Origin: Klebsormidium nitens
Taxonomy: Eukaryota > Streptophyta > Klebsormidiophyceae > Klebsormidiales > Klebsormidiaceae
Direction of reading: 5' to 3'
Assembly (NCBI GenBank): GCA_000708835.1
Contig: DF237543.1
Coordinates: 1-52,733 of the forward strand
Length of the DNA stretch: 52,733 nt
A model generated the notes under the pieces. It ran no database searches. It was not told the DNA's origin and saw only the letters and a program-made list of their open reading frames with translations. The first letter of the stretch is position 1. Each line of letters starts with the position of its first letter. Shown here in pieces: positions 1 through 13,700 of the stretch. Made by a program: the position numbers and the translations under genes.

Positions 1-2434
1 GCCGTCACGGCAACGAGGCCACACAGCGTGACAGCTGGACCATAAGTTCGTGAAATCAACATGTCAAAGCGGGGTCAAAGCCAGTACTGGCACGTTCAAT
101 GACTAGCGTAGAGGAACGTTCTTCATTCTCGGTCTTCCTCCCATTTCTTTTCCGCGCCGTTCCGCGCATGTCAAGTTGCACAATTGCACGTACCCGGGGG
201 ATCGTACCTGACGGTGTACGGGCAGGCTCTCAGGCGCCACTCCGGCGGCTGGGCAGATTGTCGTCTATCTTTTGTGTCTTTAATTTGGCCCCCGAGCATA
301 GGAGCACTCAGTGGCATGGCTCGGCTCGTCCAGTGTTATTTCCCCGTCTACTCGTCGTGAACGAGCTGAGCATCTTGACTCAAGTTAAACGGGCTGAGTA
401 TAAGTCCTGGCCCGTGTTTCTTCTCCAAAGCCCCTCCAACCATGCTCCGTGATCAACGCCTTCGCTCTTGGTTGGCTCTACTCCGGCCTCCTCCGGGCCT
501 GGGCCATGCCGCTTCAGCCGCTTTAAGGGCCAGGGCCACGTGCACGTTTTGGTTTGACATCAGGACATCAGCATCTTCTGTTCGGCCTCGGTCTCATGAT
601 CAGGTTGTAGCCCAGGACCAAGTTGAAGTATGTACAGTATTCCATCAGGCTCAATCGGCCTCCGATGATGACTCCTGCGGAGGGCCCGGGCGGCCGGCCC
701 TCCGCCGTCAGGAGCGGAGGGAGTTCCCCGGCCGCGGGCCGGACAAATCAGGCATGACAGGCATGCAGATCATGCAGCAGCAGTTGCTGCTTGCAATGAT
801 GCATGCATGCCGCATGCGGCGCATTGCTGGGCGCTCAGGTGATGTTGTCAGGCCCCAGGGGCCAGTGCATGGGGCTGTCTTTCTTGCCGCACAGCCCATC
901 AGACGTACCTACTTTCGATCAGACTCCCTATAAGTAGCTGTATACCGGTAGGGCAAGAAGCAACTTTGAAGGTAGGCGGATGCTTGTTATGACTAACATG
1001 AGGTATCCAGGAGCTTTGCAACGCCAAAGTCTCTCAAGCTAGAACAACGATCCGTTAGTTGAGATTTGAGCCCTGGGTCATGGATGCGTTTAATCTGATG
1101 GTCCCCCAGCGTGAGATGCTGTTGAAGTAAGGATCGTGCTCATGGAGCAGCTGTAGCTGCAGCTGCAGTAATGTTTCTCTGACGGGCGTCGCAGCCGACA
1201 CTTGGCGTCAAATCACAAGCAGCTCACCCTCAGCGAGCTTTTAAGAAGTTGGTCAGCACCGCTCAAATAGGAGCTGCCACCCTCCTGGGGTATCCAATAG
1301 AGAATGGCAATCTCAGTCCTCCGCGGCACACATCGCCTCCGCTTCTCTCCTCCTTGGCTCGCGCGCTCGTCAGAGGCTTCTGCATTTTACAATCCTCAAG
1401 GGAGAGAATGCTATGGCATCCAGTCTCGGTTTCCAGAACTGGGACCAACTGTCACAGCTTTCAAGGCAGGGCACCTGCAATCTGAGCCATTAGATTTGCG
1501 CTCAAAAAGCGGGGTGGCTCAATGTGGGTTCGGTCTGAATAGAGGAAGGTTCTCCAGTACTTGTGTGGGACGCAGCCTCCACATCACTTGTCCTGGTGTG
1601 AGAAGAGCGAGCACGTCTGCAGCAGCAGAAGCAGGTGGGACGACAAATGCTGACAATCATCCAGGTCTTTCATGGATTACTTTTAGATAGTGCATGAACG
1701 ATGGGTGCTACCAGTCAGAAAAGGTTTGGAATGCTCTTGGAAAGTGCTCATAAGGACACCTGCAAAAGCTGGATTATCCAGCAGTCTTTAGAAATACTGT
1801 TGCAGAGTTTTCTTCTTCCACTCTTCTCCATTCTGGTTTCCTTGATCTGGTCAGATGTTGGTGGATAGAGAAAGGTACTGCAACATTTGGGTACATGGCA
1901 GAAGGTGACCATAAAAGATTCAAAGCAGATTATGGTGTTTTGAATGGAGAGCTGTGAGCTGTGCTCGACGATAGAGCAGCAAGTAAGAAGTAGTCCTTTT
2001 CTGGGAAGCGCCACACCACTGTGTTGATGGCTTGGAAAGGCAAATGAGGATTACTGGAAAGACTGCGTTCCTGTATTTAAACATTCCGGAAGCCCCCTTT
2101 GGTACTGGAGCTTTTGCGGGTCGGGAAGGTTCATACATGCAATGGCGTTCTGACAACAAGTTCTATCTGAAGTATTGGTGGCGTTTAATCCTAGAGTGGG
2201 CCTTGCCACCATCTCTTGCAACTAGCTCTGAACCTCATCTCCAGTTCCTCCCCAACCTCACAACGTATCATTTCTCAACTCTTTTCTGGTGGCCCCGATG
2301 AATTGGTGCCTCATAGGTGTACATTGATGGCGCAGAAAGAGTCCGCCCCATCAGCCAACCATCATTGCGCTCCGTGCTTTCCAATATAGAGAGGCTCTTT
2401 GCTTGAGGACCCCTTGAAGAGGGGACGCGCACAG
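1..2434. other. No recognisable gene; upstream flank of epoxide hydrolase
   Basis: I recognise no conserved protein, RNA gene or mobile element here. Several open frames of 60-160 codons exist on both strands, for example 442-933 (+), but they are low-complexity, overlap each other and show no family motif. The 3' end, from about 2000, is probably promoter and 5' leader of the epoxide hydrolase. A 5' non-coding exon or a transit-peptide exon could lie here, because a good acceptor (pyrimidine tract then CAG) ends at 2483. Confidence 0.4.
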
Positions 2435-5400
2435 ATGCTCCGCCCTTTTGTACAAGGAGGCCGACTTGTGTTTCTCTTTTCAGGAACTTCACAGGGCCCA
2501 GATCCAGCCGATGGTTCTCTGGAAGACGTGGAAGGCGTCACTGTTAAGCATAGATTCGTGAGCAACGGGGGGCAGAGGTTACACTACGTTGAGGCGGGGG
2601 ATCCTGGCGGGCAGCTAGTGAGTTCACATATGAAAGCGCTTTACACTCGATCAAGGGGTGGCTTGTTGCTCTGCTCATGTATGCTGAGTAGGCTGTGCCT
2701 TTATCCACTTTGTTTCAATCCGAGCAAAACTTTGGCACTCGGACAATTAACAATCTCTGTTCAATTCTGTTGCCTTCTAAACAAGATCCATGGAGGAGCT
2801 TTTTTGGCAAGCCGTTTCTCTGCGCCAGCACTGGTGGTGAGTGTAGTACGGCTGTCACGTTGATACAGAACAGGCGTCTCCCTTCAAGTCAATGCTTCGG
2901 ATCACAATTGGTCGCTTTAATCCCAGCCTGACATGCCTGTCCCTATCAGTAAGGTGGAAATCAAGACCCGGAAAGGAGACTATATTCTGAAGCCGCAAGT
3001 GGTTTATTCTGGGATCTGAATAACATGGTCGAGGCCCAGCTTGTCACCCTTTTTAGACTTTGTTTAACACCAGTCTGTATGATACAACACGGAACCTCTC
3101 CCTTTTAAGGCATCGCGCGCAAAGCCGAGCACGTGTCCAGATGAAATTCAGACGGTACAACGTAAGTCTTCGCCTGAGCAACATGTCCCGTCACAACGAA
3201 GAAAGCGGCTGAAGCACGAACTCGTTCTCTGCACAGGCCGTTCTACTCCATGGCTGGCCTTCCTTCTGGTATTGCTGGGTCTACCAGCTCAAGCCCCTCG
3301 TAGAAGCGGGTTATCACGTCGTTATCCCGGACATGCGAGGGTGAGCAACCTGTTCTTCTCTCTCTTTCTTTTCTGTGTTCACAGAACCTAGATTGAATCT
3401 TAAGCCTGTTCAGACAAACTGCAGACTTGGCAATTGGGTGGGGGGCGACCGGGAACGGCAGCGCTGCCTTTCAGAATATGACGTCAAAGATCGAAGGCTC
3501 CAGGCTTCGTTTGTCGTCCTTAAATTGAACCCAGGTATTCGAACCTGTCCTGCCAAACTCAGCGATCCTCTGGCCAAAGTTCGCAAACTTTGCAATCCTT
3601 GTCTTCAGATCAGACGGTAGCCCTGTGATTGCGACCATCGCAAGAATCCCGCGATCTGCTGTTCATTTTACACTACTCAAAGTCTAAAATGAGAGCTTCG
3701 TTTCTGTCTCCATGATCGACCGGTTGACTAACGGTCGGATGCTCGTTACGAAGTTCATCGGATCCCTGCGGTTGAGAGTGCCTCAAGCACCGCCTTTGCT
3801 GCCAGTTTGTTTTGTCCATTTTGCAACCCGTTCAGAGTCATTTGCACGAGGCTACTAATGACCTAAATAAGTGCTTGTTGTGCGGACCCCTTTCTGTCGA
3901 AGCTTGAAGTTACACGCATATAGCGCAAGAGGGTTAAACTTGTATCCTTGAGTTCTTGTGGCCCAACGCAGCAGTCTGCTTAGAGGCGAATGATCTCAGG
4001 CCCACGTGCATCGGCAGGAGCAGACCCGCTTACCCACTTACTTGGTGAGCCTTTAAACCTGTTCTTGACAAGCTAATCCAATCCTCACCAAGGGCTGTTT
4101 CCAGGTATAACCTGTCGGACAAACCAAGCAACCTGGCGGATTCCGGACGGTAGCCAGCAGGACCAAATCTAGACCAGTGCCCCACTCAGTACATGGACAC
4201 TTCTCTTAAAGCCCGTGCAAATCAAAGCAAATCCGCTCCTTAATCTGGTTTTTGACAAGCTAAGCCAAGGCTGACCAACGTCCGTTTCCAGGTATAACCT
4301 GTCGGACCAACCACGGAACCTGGCGGACTTCGGCCGGGAGCCGTGCCTTTCGGACATCAAGCTGCTTATTGAGAAGAGCAGTGGGGGGCGACCTGCGAAC
4401 CTTGTGAGCCACGCTCCTTTCTGATTTGTCTTCTATCTGCTTTTGGTTTTTTCTTCTCTTCTTCTCTAATTTTGTTCCTGTGAAGCATGCCGACGTCTAG
4501 AGAGCCGCTGCCTTTGTCACCGAGCTTCTTCACTCCTTGCCCGTTTTCATATTTCATTATGGTCTTAGATGCAGCCAAGAGGCAAAGTTTGGCGGCTGAT
4601 CCGTGCGTGTGTATCATCTCATGTGTGCCGGTTCCTTTCGAAAGCCTGGGAGCCTACGTGTCGTTTGACTTCCGCAGCCGGTATGCATCTGATGAGTCTT
4701 GCAGAACAGGGGTCGGTGAGAACTGCGTCGACGACTTTGACTAGCACTGATTCGATAACAGTAGATGGAGTATTATCTTTTGGAGAAAGAGTAAGACCAG
4801 GAAAGGGAGAGACGCGCTACTTCGACGGGTGCTCGATTCCAGTCGTATTTGCTAACCAAATACTCACTTTTGCAGATAGCCCACGACTGGGGGGGTGCAA
4901 TCGCCTGGCATTTCGTGCGGAGCTACCCCCACCTCGTGTCGCGGCTCGTCACCCTCAACATTCCGGAAACGAGCACTTTCAATGACGCGTTGGAACACAA
5001 TAAGGAGCAACGCAAGAAGAGCTGGTACATCGGTAAGCGCCTGGCACAGGCTGAGCAGTGAGTCCCTTTCGAAACCAGGGCCGAACGGCGCCATCATTTT
5101 TTGTGCTGTCGCTGGCGAATTTGGGGCGAATTTGAAAATGTCGAAACCGCACCGCAGAAGTATGCGCCTCTGTTCTCACGACCGGAAAGATCTTGAGACC
5201 AGGAAATCGAGGAAGCAGATTCTGCTTTACTCCGAGCCAGGTCCTGATACCCATCAGGACCAGAAACTATGTTGCATTCAGCGAGGGGAGAAGGCTTGAC
5301 CGCAGCTGACGCACTCTGTTTGCACGTTCGCAGCGTTCTTCCAGATTCCGTTCCTCCCGGAGTGGCTCCTCAGCCGGAACAAGTGAGTGCCGCACTCTCC

Positions 5401-7799
5401 GCACAGTGACGTCACATGCTCGTAGATTCGTCAAATCATCGTAAACGCTGGCCCGTTGGAGAGAAGGGGCCCAGGTGCCTTCCGCTCTGAGCCTTCCGCT
5501 CTAAGCGTTCCGCTCTGGATGAGTTCCCCCGGCCGGTATTCGTGACGTGCTTACTCGTCAGCTCACCATGAGGCGTTGCAATGTCATTCTTGTGGGCTCC
5601 ATTCGGATCGTGTTCTCCTTTGTCTCCATCCCTTAACACCCCAACATTTGATACCGTCACCTGCGTTTGTTCGGCAAACCGGACTGCTTCGTCAACGAAA
5701 GAGTTGCTTCTTGGGTCACTGTTGGTACGACTTTGAGTCCGAAGCTCTCGTCCGATGTCGCAACTGTTGGTCTGCTAGTAGGCATGATGTTTGGGAGTTC
5801 ATCCCTGGACTTCTTTGCCCTTTCAAAGCTTATAGCCGACTGTGACTATACGCCGAGCGAATACATCATCCTTCTTAAGCTCCACTTCGGGAGAACACGT
5901 TTCGACTTCCTTTCAATCACGCGTCTTAGCTTTGCTTCAACCTGAGATACCAAGGGGCCTGATTTGCTGTTCCAGGTTCATCCTGCGCCCCCCACCCTTT
6001 TCTTGAACGCTGTTGCGCCCTGCTGACGTCACTGCTCACGCCTGCAGCTACAAGGGGCTCCAGATCGCATTGAAAGGCTCGAAACCACGGACGGAGGAGC
6101 TGCTAAGACGGTAAGCTGCAACAACGTCACGGCCGCTTAAGCCAGAGTTCCAACTCAATCCCGCCACCTCCGCAACAGCCACTGACATCCGGCCACAGAT
6201 GTCAAATTAAGTCGAACTTCAGAATAGACGGATCCAGGCCCGTACTATCGAACCTCAGGTTGACCGTGCGCAGAAAATGCGATGCCTTTCCTCAATTGAG
6301 CTTCTTGGCAGGAGCTTCCCCTGACTTTTACCGGCAGATCGTGACGATGTTGACGTTTTTGTGACGTCAGTATCCAACGGCACCCCAAAACGAACCTCTT
6401 ACTCTGCCGGCATGTCGCCGTTTCCAACCGAGCAGAGTCACATATTGTACTTGACTACTATCTGACGCTTTCGTGTCGAACGCTAAAGGGGTACTCCAAA
6501 ACTGGTCCTAGGTAGATCCTTCTGTATCTCACATACAGTGGCTGGTCTTTGCGACCTTGGCCCTTACATTCTTTCAGTCAGCCACGCTTGCGTTTTCTGC
6601 AGGCACGTCGACGCTATCTCTCGCCCAGGAGCCCTCACCGCGAGCTTCAACTATTGGGCTCCTGAACTCCTACTTCTCCCATTTTAACACCCTCTTCGTT
6701 ACAGACCTCAACAGTTACGCTCTTACCCAACCATTCTTATGTTTCCTCGCAGGCACGTCGACGCTTTTTCTCGCTTGGGAGCCCTCACCGCGAGCATCGA
6801 ATATCACCGGTCGGCCTGGCGCGGCCACTGGGCTCCTAAGTTCTCCCTTCTCTCGTCACAGAATTCCACGGTACGCGCTTATCCAATAACCAGGATATCT
6901 CCTCGCAGGCACGTCGACGCCTTCTCTCGCCCGGGAGCCCTCACAGCGAGCATCAACTACTACCGCGCGGGCGGGCGCGGCCACTGGGCACCCGCGGGGG
7001 ATCCCCCTGGGCGGGTGGAGCTTCCGGTGAAAGTCATATGGGGAGAGGATGATGTGGCGCTCGGGAAGGAACTGGCGGCGCCGCCGAAAGAGCTGGTGCC
7101 CAATCATGAGGTCGTTTTTCTCCCGGGGGTGAGGATAGCTTATTGATTTCTGAATTCAGCACGTATTGCACTTGGTTCTGTCCAGAAGCTTGTGTCGGGG
7201 GGCGGTCTTGATGTCACCTCTAGTTCTCGCAGCAAAATCGGTTGTTGTTAGTTTGGTACGGCGCTTTTCATTTTGAACCCGGTTCTAAGGACGGAATCGT
7301 CAATTCTACTGTCTCTTGTGTAGAGGCGGCGAAGCCGGTGCATCCGTGTTGCGACTTCTTCTTCTCATTTGGGACTCGGCACTTTGGGGTTCTGGTCTTC
7401 TTTCAACTTGGCCTTAATCAGGTCATTTCTCGAGAAGGCCTTAATCAAGACGGGCTACCAAACCAGGATTTACGCATTCTTTTCAGTAAGTTGAAGCGAA
7501 AGTCAAACTTATGCTTACGACGCTTGTCAGTTGGTCACGGTCGTCTGTCATCTGCGATTGGTCGTCGAACAAGTTGGAGGACTTTTACGTTCGTCTGGAC
7601 GCAACGGATTACTCGTGGCAAGTCGCCGAATATCATTTGTGAACCACATCCTACTGTGATGTCTGAAGGGCTCATCTATCAGAAAGTCTGCGAACACGGT
7701 TAGTATTGCACGGCGCAGGTTTCTCACTGGTGCATGTGGGACGATCCCGAGAGAGTGAGCGCGGAGATCCTAGACTTCCTGGCCAAGGATGTCTCTTAG
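2435..7799 (+). CDS. Epoxide hydrolase (alpha/beta hydrolase fold), 8 exons
   Basis: This soluble epoxide hydrolase would add water to epoxides of fatty acids or xenobiotics. Exons: 2435-2617, 3237-3340, 4292-4403, 4876-5032, 5334-5382, 6048-6110, 6909-7128, 7719-7799. All phases join and give 322 residues, the usual plant length. Seen: oxyanion motif HGWP (66-69), nucleophile Asp137 in HDWGG, a cap domain with WYI and NYY tyrosines (about 184 and 240), acid Asp271 in WGEDD, and catalytic His299 in SHW. The stop is TAG at 7797. The start is uncertain: ATG 2435 is in frame and open, but a good acceptor ends at 2483, so an upstream exon could replace the first 16 residues. Exons 4 and 8 have degenerate copies of their 5' edges in the preceding introns. 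The family call is firm; the substrate is unknown. Confidence 0.88.
4045..4345 (+). repeat. Tandem duplication of epoxide hydrolase exon 4 start and its acceptor
   Basis: The true exon 4 begins at 4292 after TTTCCAG. A second copy of the same acceptor plus about 50 exon bases begins at 4105, 187 bp upstream. The intron sequence before both acceptors also matches (TTGACAAGCTAA block). The upstream copy encodes the same YNLSD start but runs into TAG after about 17 codons, so it is a decoy acceptor leading to a dead exon. Confidence 0.85.
6590..7000 (+). repeat. Three tandem copies of epoxide hydrolase exon 8 start
   Basis: Copies start at 6603, 6753 and 6909, each directly after a GCAG acceptor and each beginning GCACGTCGACGC. 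Spacing is 150 and 156 bp, both multiples of three. The third copy continues into the conserved rest of exon 8 and is taken as functional. Copy 1 has an internal deletion and a TAA after about 28 codons. Copy 2 reads VDAFSR-like sequence in the true frame and stays open through the intron into copy 3. Confidence 0.9.
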
Positions 7800-10700
7800 C
7801 AGCCCTCTTTTACCAATCGTCCGACGCATGCATTAACAGATTACTTGTACATTCATTTGAGTTAATATTAGTCGACGCTTTTGGGACTATTTCTGCTGAT
7901 AGAGTTCAAAAAAATCGCATTACATGCAATTAACGAGCGCATTTGATCTTACCAAGCAAGGTCGGAGCGCCCGTCGGACAACCGTCGTTCTGATCCTGTT
8001 GGATCAAGCCGTTCCTTCAAAAACATTCAGGCACTTAATCACAGTCCCTTCTTGATCATGCCACCTTAATTGAATGTTACGCAATCATCTAAGGGCTTTA
8101 TCCCCTCCCCGTAAGTTGTCTAGTTGCTACCAGCCATGATCGTGAGTTCAAGGTGCATTCTCGCACATTTGCTGAGTGGACATAGCGCGGCGCGCACGTA
8201 CGTCACTGCATGAATCTGCATCAACCGGATCTAGCGCACCATGCTTTATATTGTAGGCATGGACACGGGTACGGTCTTGCCAACGCCTTCGTCAAGTTGA
8301 TAAAATGAAAGACCTGTCGACTACTAAGCTTTGGCGCTTAACACATGTTGCAGCCGACCTTACTGCAACTCTTTTCAGCCGGGCCTGCCCAAGCGAGGAC
8401 CTTGCGTATTCGACCAGATCTAGCTGTGCGATGACGAGGTGCCATGTGCATATGTGCATGTGCAATGCACAATATTTAGTCTAATAAGAGTACTTTGCAG
8501 TTGGCGCGTGCATGATCTCTTTCCCTAGAATTTGTCCGTGCATCCTGCCCTCCTGTCTCATGCCAGGTATACATCGCATGGATCTGAACGTTATAATTGG
8601 CATGCAAGGCGCCAGCTATAGCGGGTTTGAGACCTATGGAATCGAATTCGACCATTTCACTGCATTATATGCAACGTTCTGTAGGACCTAGTATAGTAGT
8701 GTGTCTTTGAGCAGGCCGCGCTCTGACGTAGTGACAGCTGGTACATGCGACTGGGGCCAGCCTGGTCGGACCACACGTGACAGTGCGCAGCCGCGCGGCC
8801 CGGGCCTGCCGGCGCGGCGCGTTCAACTTGAATGCAACGTTGACCGTTGAAATGCCCGGCGGCTACGGGCCGTCGGTTATCTACCGTTGGATGTTAATTC
8901 AACTTTTTAATGCGCGCGCAGCAACAGCCTACGTCAGGTTGGGTCCATCCGATGATTGCCTGCATGGTGCATTATGAGTACAGGTTTCTTGACGATACCT
9001 AGGACTAGTCTAACGATTGGTCTGCTGATGTCAGGCATTGACTCATCGGGGACTCATCGTTGGGTACCTGACGGAGGATGGTGCAGGATGGCCTCATCAT
9101 ACTTTGTGAAGCGTTTAAGACGCAGTCTTATGCACCAATAACCTGAATAACCCTCAAGCGAAATGTACGGAACTACCTTCTTGGAACTACATATGAAAGT
9201 AGCAAAGCTCTGCACAGTGCACACATGTCATACCGTAGGTACGTACCAGCTGGGCTCAGCTAGGGTCTCGCCACTTCGATTCTCACTCTTCATCAATATG
9301 TTGATATTGCGTTTCGGCTCAGCTACCTAGTATCTACCTATACTGTGTTCAGCTCTGGAGCCGGTACATGTGGGCTGTGGATGCGTTTGCAGTTGAGGCC
9401 TGACAGGTGAATCTCTTGTGAATCTATCGCGCCAGGATATGCTGGAAAGTGAAGCCTAGCTAATCATGGCGGCTGCCTTGCGACGCAAGAAAATCGGACT
9501 CGCAGAAGTGCAGCCTCAGTGGTTCGTTTCCGATATGGGATCATACCTATGGCGCTGCGGGGCCTAGTCTGGCACTTGCCGCCCCCAATAGTACCGGTAT
9601 ATGATGTGGTGGTTGAAACGCACGCGGCACTTGTCAATGATGCACGCTGGCATACGGTAGACTCCGGGTTCGACTTGTCGGTCGGACCCCACTTCTGCGA
9701 GTCTCAGTCTTTGTGCAGGAAGCCTAGGTAGGTAGTCCAAGCATAAGCGTTACCTGCTCACGGATCCAGTGTCAGAAGGCTGTCAGGAGACTGCTTGTTG
9801 GCTCAGATGATGTACATTGAAGCTTTTGGAAGCTGCCGACATCTTAGGCGAATCCTAACGGCGTCAAATCGTACAGCTGGCAGTTCTGATTATTGTTGTC
9901 GGCCGGATTGTACGGAACTCTCATCTGTCAGCCTGGCTGACTGAATGGTAAATGCTGATGCTGCTGAACACTCGGAAGGAAGCACGTATGACCAGGAAAG
10001 ATGAGTGACTCAACGCAGGGTGCGTCGCTTGCCAATTGTCATGAGCGCCGAAAAGTGTAAGAGTGAAGAGCAATGGAACGGGACGGTGAGAGATAAGGAA
10101 GTTGATTGCAAGCTGCAATCATTACACCGCACTGTCAATTCAGTCTCTTCTTCAATTTCTCCAAGCTTCTTGCCGAGTCACTGATCAGTCAATCGAAAGG
10201 GATCTCTAGTACCATGATCCGGTTACAAGTGCGCCGCGCGGCATGCAGGAGACGAAGTCGGACTTTATCAAGCGAGGCAAGGGTCACCCTCTAGCGCCAC
10301 ATTCAAGTTGGTCAGAAGTCGAAGGTGGACAGGCTGAAGGAGAGAATGCTTTGGCCCAATCCTCTCTGGATGAGCCTGATAGATACACTGAGCATAAATT
10401 TTGGGCGTTGCACTTAGCTGCATACTTGTCTGTGCCAGCTTAGCGACAAAATTAGTGGTGCATAAAATATCCCTGGTTCTGAACCGGCAGACTTGTTGTC
10501 CCGTGCCAAAAGGACTTTTGGTACGAGATTCCACGACTCTGCGCAAGAGAAGTCCAATAGCTTAGAACAACCGGTTGCCAGATCGGCCCCTCGACACAAT
10601 TTCTGAAGTTGAAGACACATTGCTGTGCCAATGAGGCTGGAGATTCACACTTCTTTCACGCTCAATTGTTTTGGGCAATCTTTCCTTGAGTTGCGTCAGG

Positions 10701-13700
10701 GGCTTTGACAAAAGGGCGGACCGCATGATTCCGAGGCGCCCTGCCGCTACTGAAAGTACTGGGTCCTGGGAAGCTCTCAGATGCAAGTGGAAAGCACAAT
10801 CTTCAATTTAGCGAGCTGAACCTGACAGTGTAAACTTACCTGCTGCCACGTATTCTCCATTGGGCCTCAGATTGGCAATGGCCGTGTTGTCTCCACGTGG
10901 TGCAAAGAAACCGTTCGGAGTACGGTGAGTCTTACCAAAGAGTTTTGGGTTCATCATGCTGGCAGCTAGAAGAATTGTCTGACTTTCTCACTGCCTTTTC
11001 CCCACTGAAGGTGCCTAAGGCGCTGCTTCTTCCCTATGCTGCAAAACGCAAACTTAGACAGGAAGTTTTGGCTGCTAACAAGGCTGATTACCAGACTTGA
11101 AGCTTGGATTATTGGACAGTCAACCGGGATTTAACCTTGTTCCAAGGCTGTATAACGCCCAAGTTTGGTTACGGGACATATAACCAGATTAAAACCTGCC
11201 CAAAACCAGCCCAGAACCGTCCTTGGTGAAGAACCAAAAAGTCCTGTGTATAATTCATTAGAACCCCGCTTGCAAGCATTGACCAGATGAGACCATCTGA
11301 GCTATCTTTCTGCCTTTTGAAACTCTTCTTGCTGGAACTCTTGAAAGAAGTATGGCTTCAAGCTCGCTACTGTTGGTTTGATAGACTAAAGGCGCGTTTT
11401 GGCGCCAGTGGCCATCAGCCTACAGACCGGGACGATTGTTTAGACCAGTGTCACATTCCCAGCCAACCGCCAAGCTCACTGTGTTCTCTTTTTCTCGTCT
11501 GCTGCAGGACTGTTTCTGACATGACATGAATGGGGCGATATTCGCCGCTGTCGTAGGTAAGAACGATCATCTACACATTTGAGGCCGAATCGAATCTTTC
11601 GATCAGCCATCCAGTGTTCCTCACTCTCAATCTCAAATAGCAAGGCAACAGTCTGTTCAATGAAGCTTCTAAGCAAGGCTTCAATTGAGAGAGCAGAGAA
11701 CCGCAGTGACGAAAGACGAACGGCACCCGGTGTACAGCGTTTGGAAATCACTTGCCAACTTCAGTCATTTCGCGACAGAGTTTGGCCTTCCATTTTTGTT
11801 CTTGCTTCCTGTGTCCGCACGCGTGTGTTAGAAGTTCGTTCTGAGCGCTTGATGATCTGGTTCTTCGTCGGAAGTCGGAGCAATCCAGAAACCACCCAAC
11901 AATCTCGATGCATCACCGGCCTTCTGACATTCATGGGGAATAATAATGCATCTGCGGTGCCCATGAGAGATCCAGCTGCGTACGGGATAGAAGACCTGCG
12001 CACCTGCTGCCAGTTCAGCTGCAGCGACAATGCACCTGACTGCGCTTGGGCCAAAGATGCGAGGCTGTAAAGTCTGTCTCGGTTAACGCTAGACTTGAGG
12101 GTTTGGTTCCCTTGACCATGCATCCTCGTTCTCTGCTTTTGCGGTATGGGACAGGTCGAAAGCAAGAAGGCAGCAAGTTCCGTGCTTTGCACCAAGGCAA
12201 TTTTACAAGACGTTGGTAAAAATTGATGCTTGCACAGCCTCCCTCCCGTATCAGATAAGCGTGACGCTTGAATGAGTTCAAAGCGCGGTTGCCAAGTAGT
12301 ACCTTTCTCTGCGAGCTCGATGATTTTCCTTGCATCACAGTCGATCTTTGGTTGCTGCTTCCAAAACCCTGCAAGTCGCGATAGGGTATCGTCTTTCGAA
12401 ACGCGTTCCGTATTTCGCGACGTTCGTCAGGCTAGGCATGCTCTCGTATCTCCCTTCCACACGCGAAACAAAGCGTCCGCTTCTTCATCTTCTCATCGCG
12501 TATCTCTCCAAGCTTCTGATCAGCACCAGACTCTCCGTCTCGTCCAGGGGTCCTGGCCAGCATTTCTCTGCTCCTCGGGATGCTCGTCAGCCTGGCGATG
12601 GATCTGTACCGGGCAGTTCAGCAACGGAATCAGCCCCAAATTCTCGTGAAGCTCGTGCCCGGTTCGAGTCCACGACGTCCCCCGGGCGCATCGTTTCAAG
12701 CGAAGCTGCCACGTGTCAGCACTTCGCTCGAAGAGAAGTCGCCCCGTGGCAGCACCTCGAGGGAGCGAGAGGCGTATCGAGGATAGAGAATCACCGAAGC
12801 AAACCTTTAATTGGTGTTGTGCTTACGGGACTGAGGGCTTCTTTCCAGAAGATGTTTAAGAAAAGCTGTCCGATCCCGGCGGCTTGCCGGTTGCGTTCGG
12901 TGTTCAATAGGCTATGGCGTGTGGTGTTGCGAGCTACTCGATGTCAAAGCTCGCTGCTAGCTTTCCCCCGTTGAAAATACGGGGCACTTGCGTTCATCAA
13001 AATAAAATTTTGTAGCCTACCGTAGTGTCATCTGCTATGCTGGCGAACCGTCCGGCACGTAAGTCATCACTCACAAGCAGAATACGTTGAGACTTAATAC
13101 CATAGTAGTAATCTTGCAGATCATAGATAGTTAAATAGAAGTCAGTTTGGGTCGCACTAAACAGGCCTAAGTGAGATGTACTCTTAGCTGAGCATGCCAT
13201 GCTTTAGGTCTATAATTGCTTTCAGCTCCCCTCAAAGCATGTGCGGACGAACTTGACCATTAGCAAATGGCCTATTACTTGTTTCACAGGAGTCCGAGCG
13301 GGTTGTTACCATATCAGATGGGAAAGACTCTGGAAGCAATAGTTTGTATTGTCAGATGCGTACTTAGCAATAACTTAAAGACGTACAGGTGCTGCGAGCT
13401 CTTTCAGGTTCATCTACCTCTTCAGCGTCGTAAGCGATGCAGAATGTTGTTCGCCCGCTGCACTGTCATGCAGGCCCGATCGAATCTCATGATTATGCGC
13501 CATGTCTTTCCTTCTCTAATGCAGACGCCTCCGGCCCCAACTTAAGTTAACCGTCTTAGCTTCACGAGAACGCGAACATCCGAGTCTAGTCATAATTGAA
13601 GGAGGCACTGAACTCTTAGCCACAATAGACGTGAGGCCAGAGTGTGCGTGTGCGTGCCGCGCATATGCATGATGCGATCTGCAGTTGACTCCGAAGCATG

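Noticed and set aside
442-933. Plus-strand open frame of 163 codons
   Set aside because: Composition is Arg/Pro/Ala-rich with no recognisable domain, and an opposite-strand frame overlaps it. No splice context supports it.
12331-12974. Long plus-strand open stretch of about 214 codons
   Set aside because: It begins at TTG, has overlapping open frames in the other phases, shows no motif or family resemblance, and lies in a gene-poor, GC-rich patch. Kept only as a remark.
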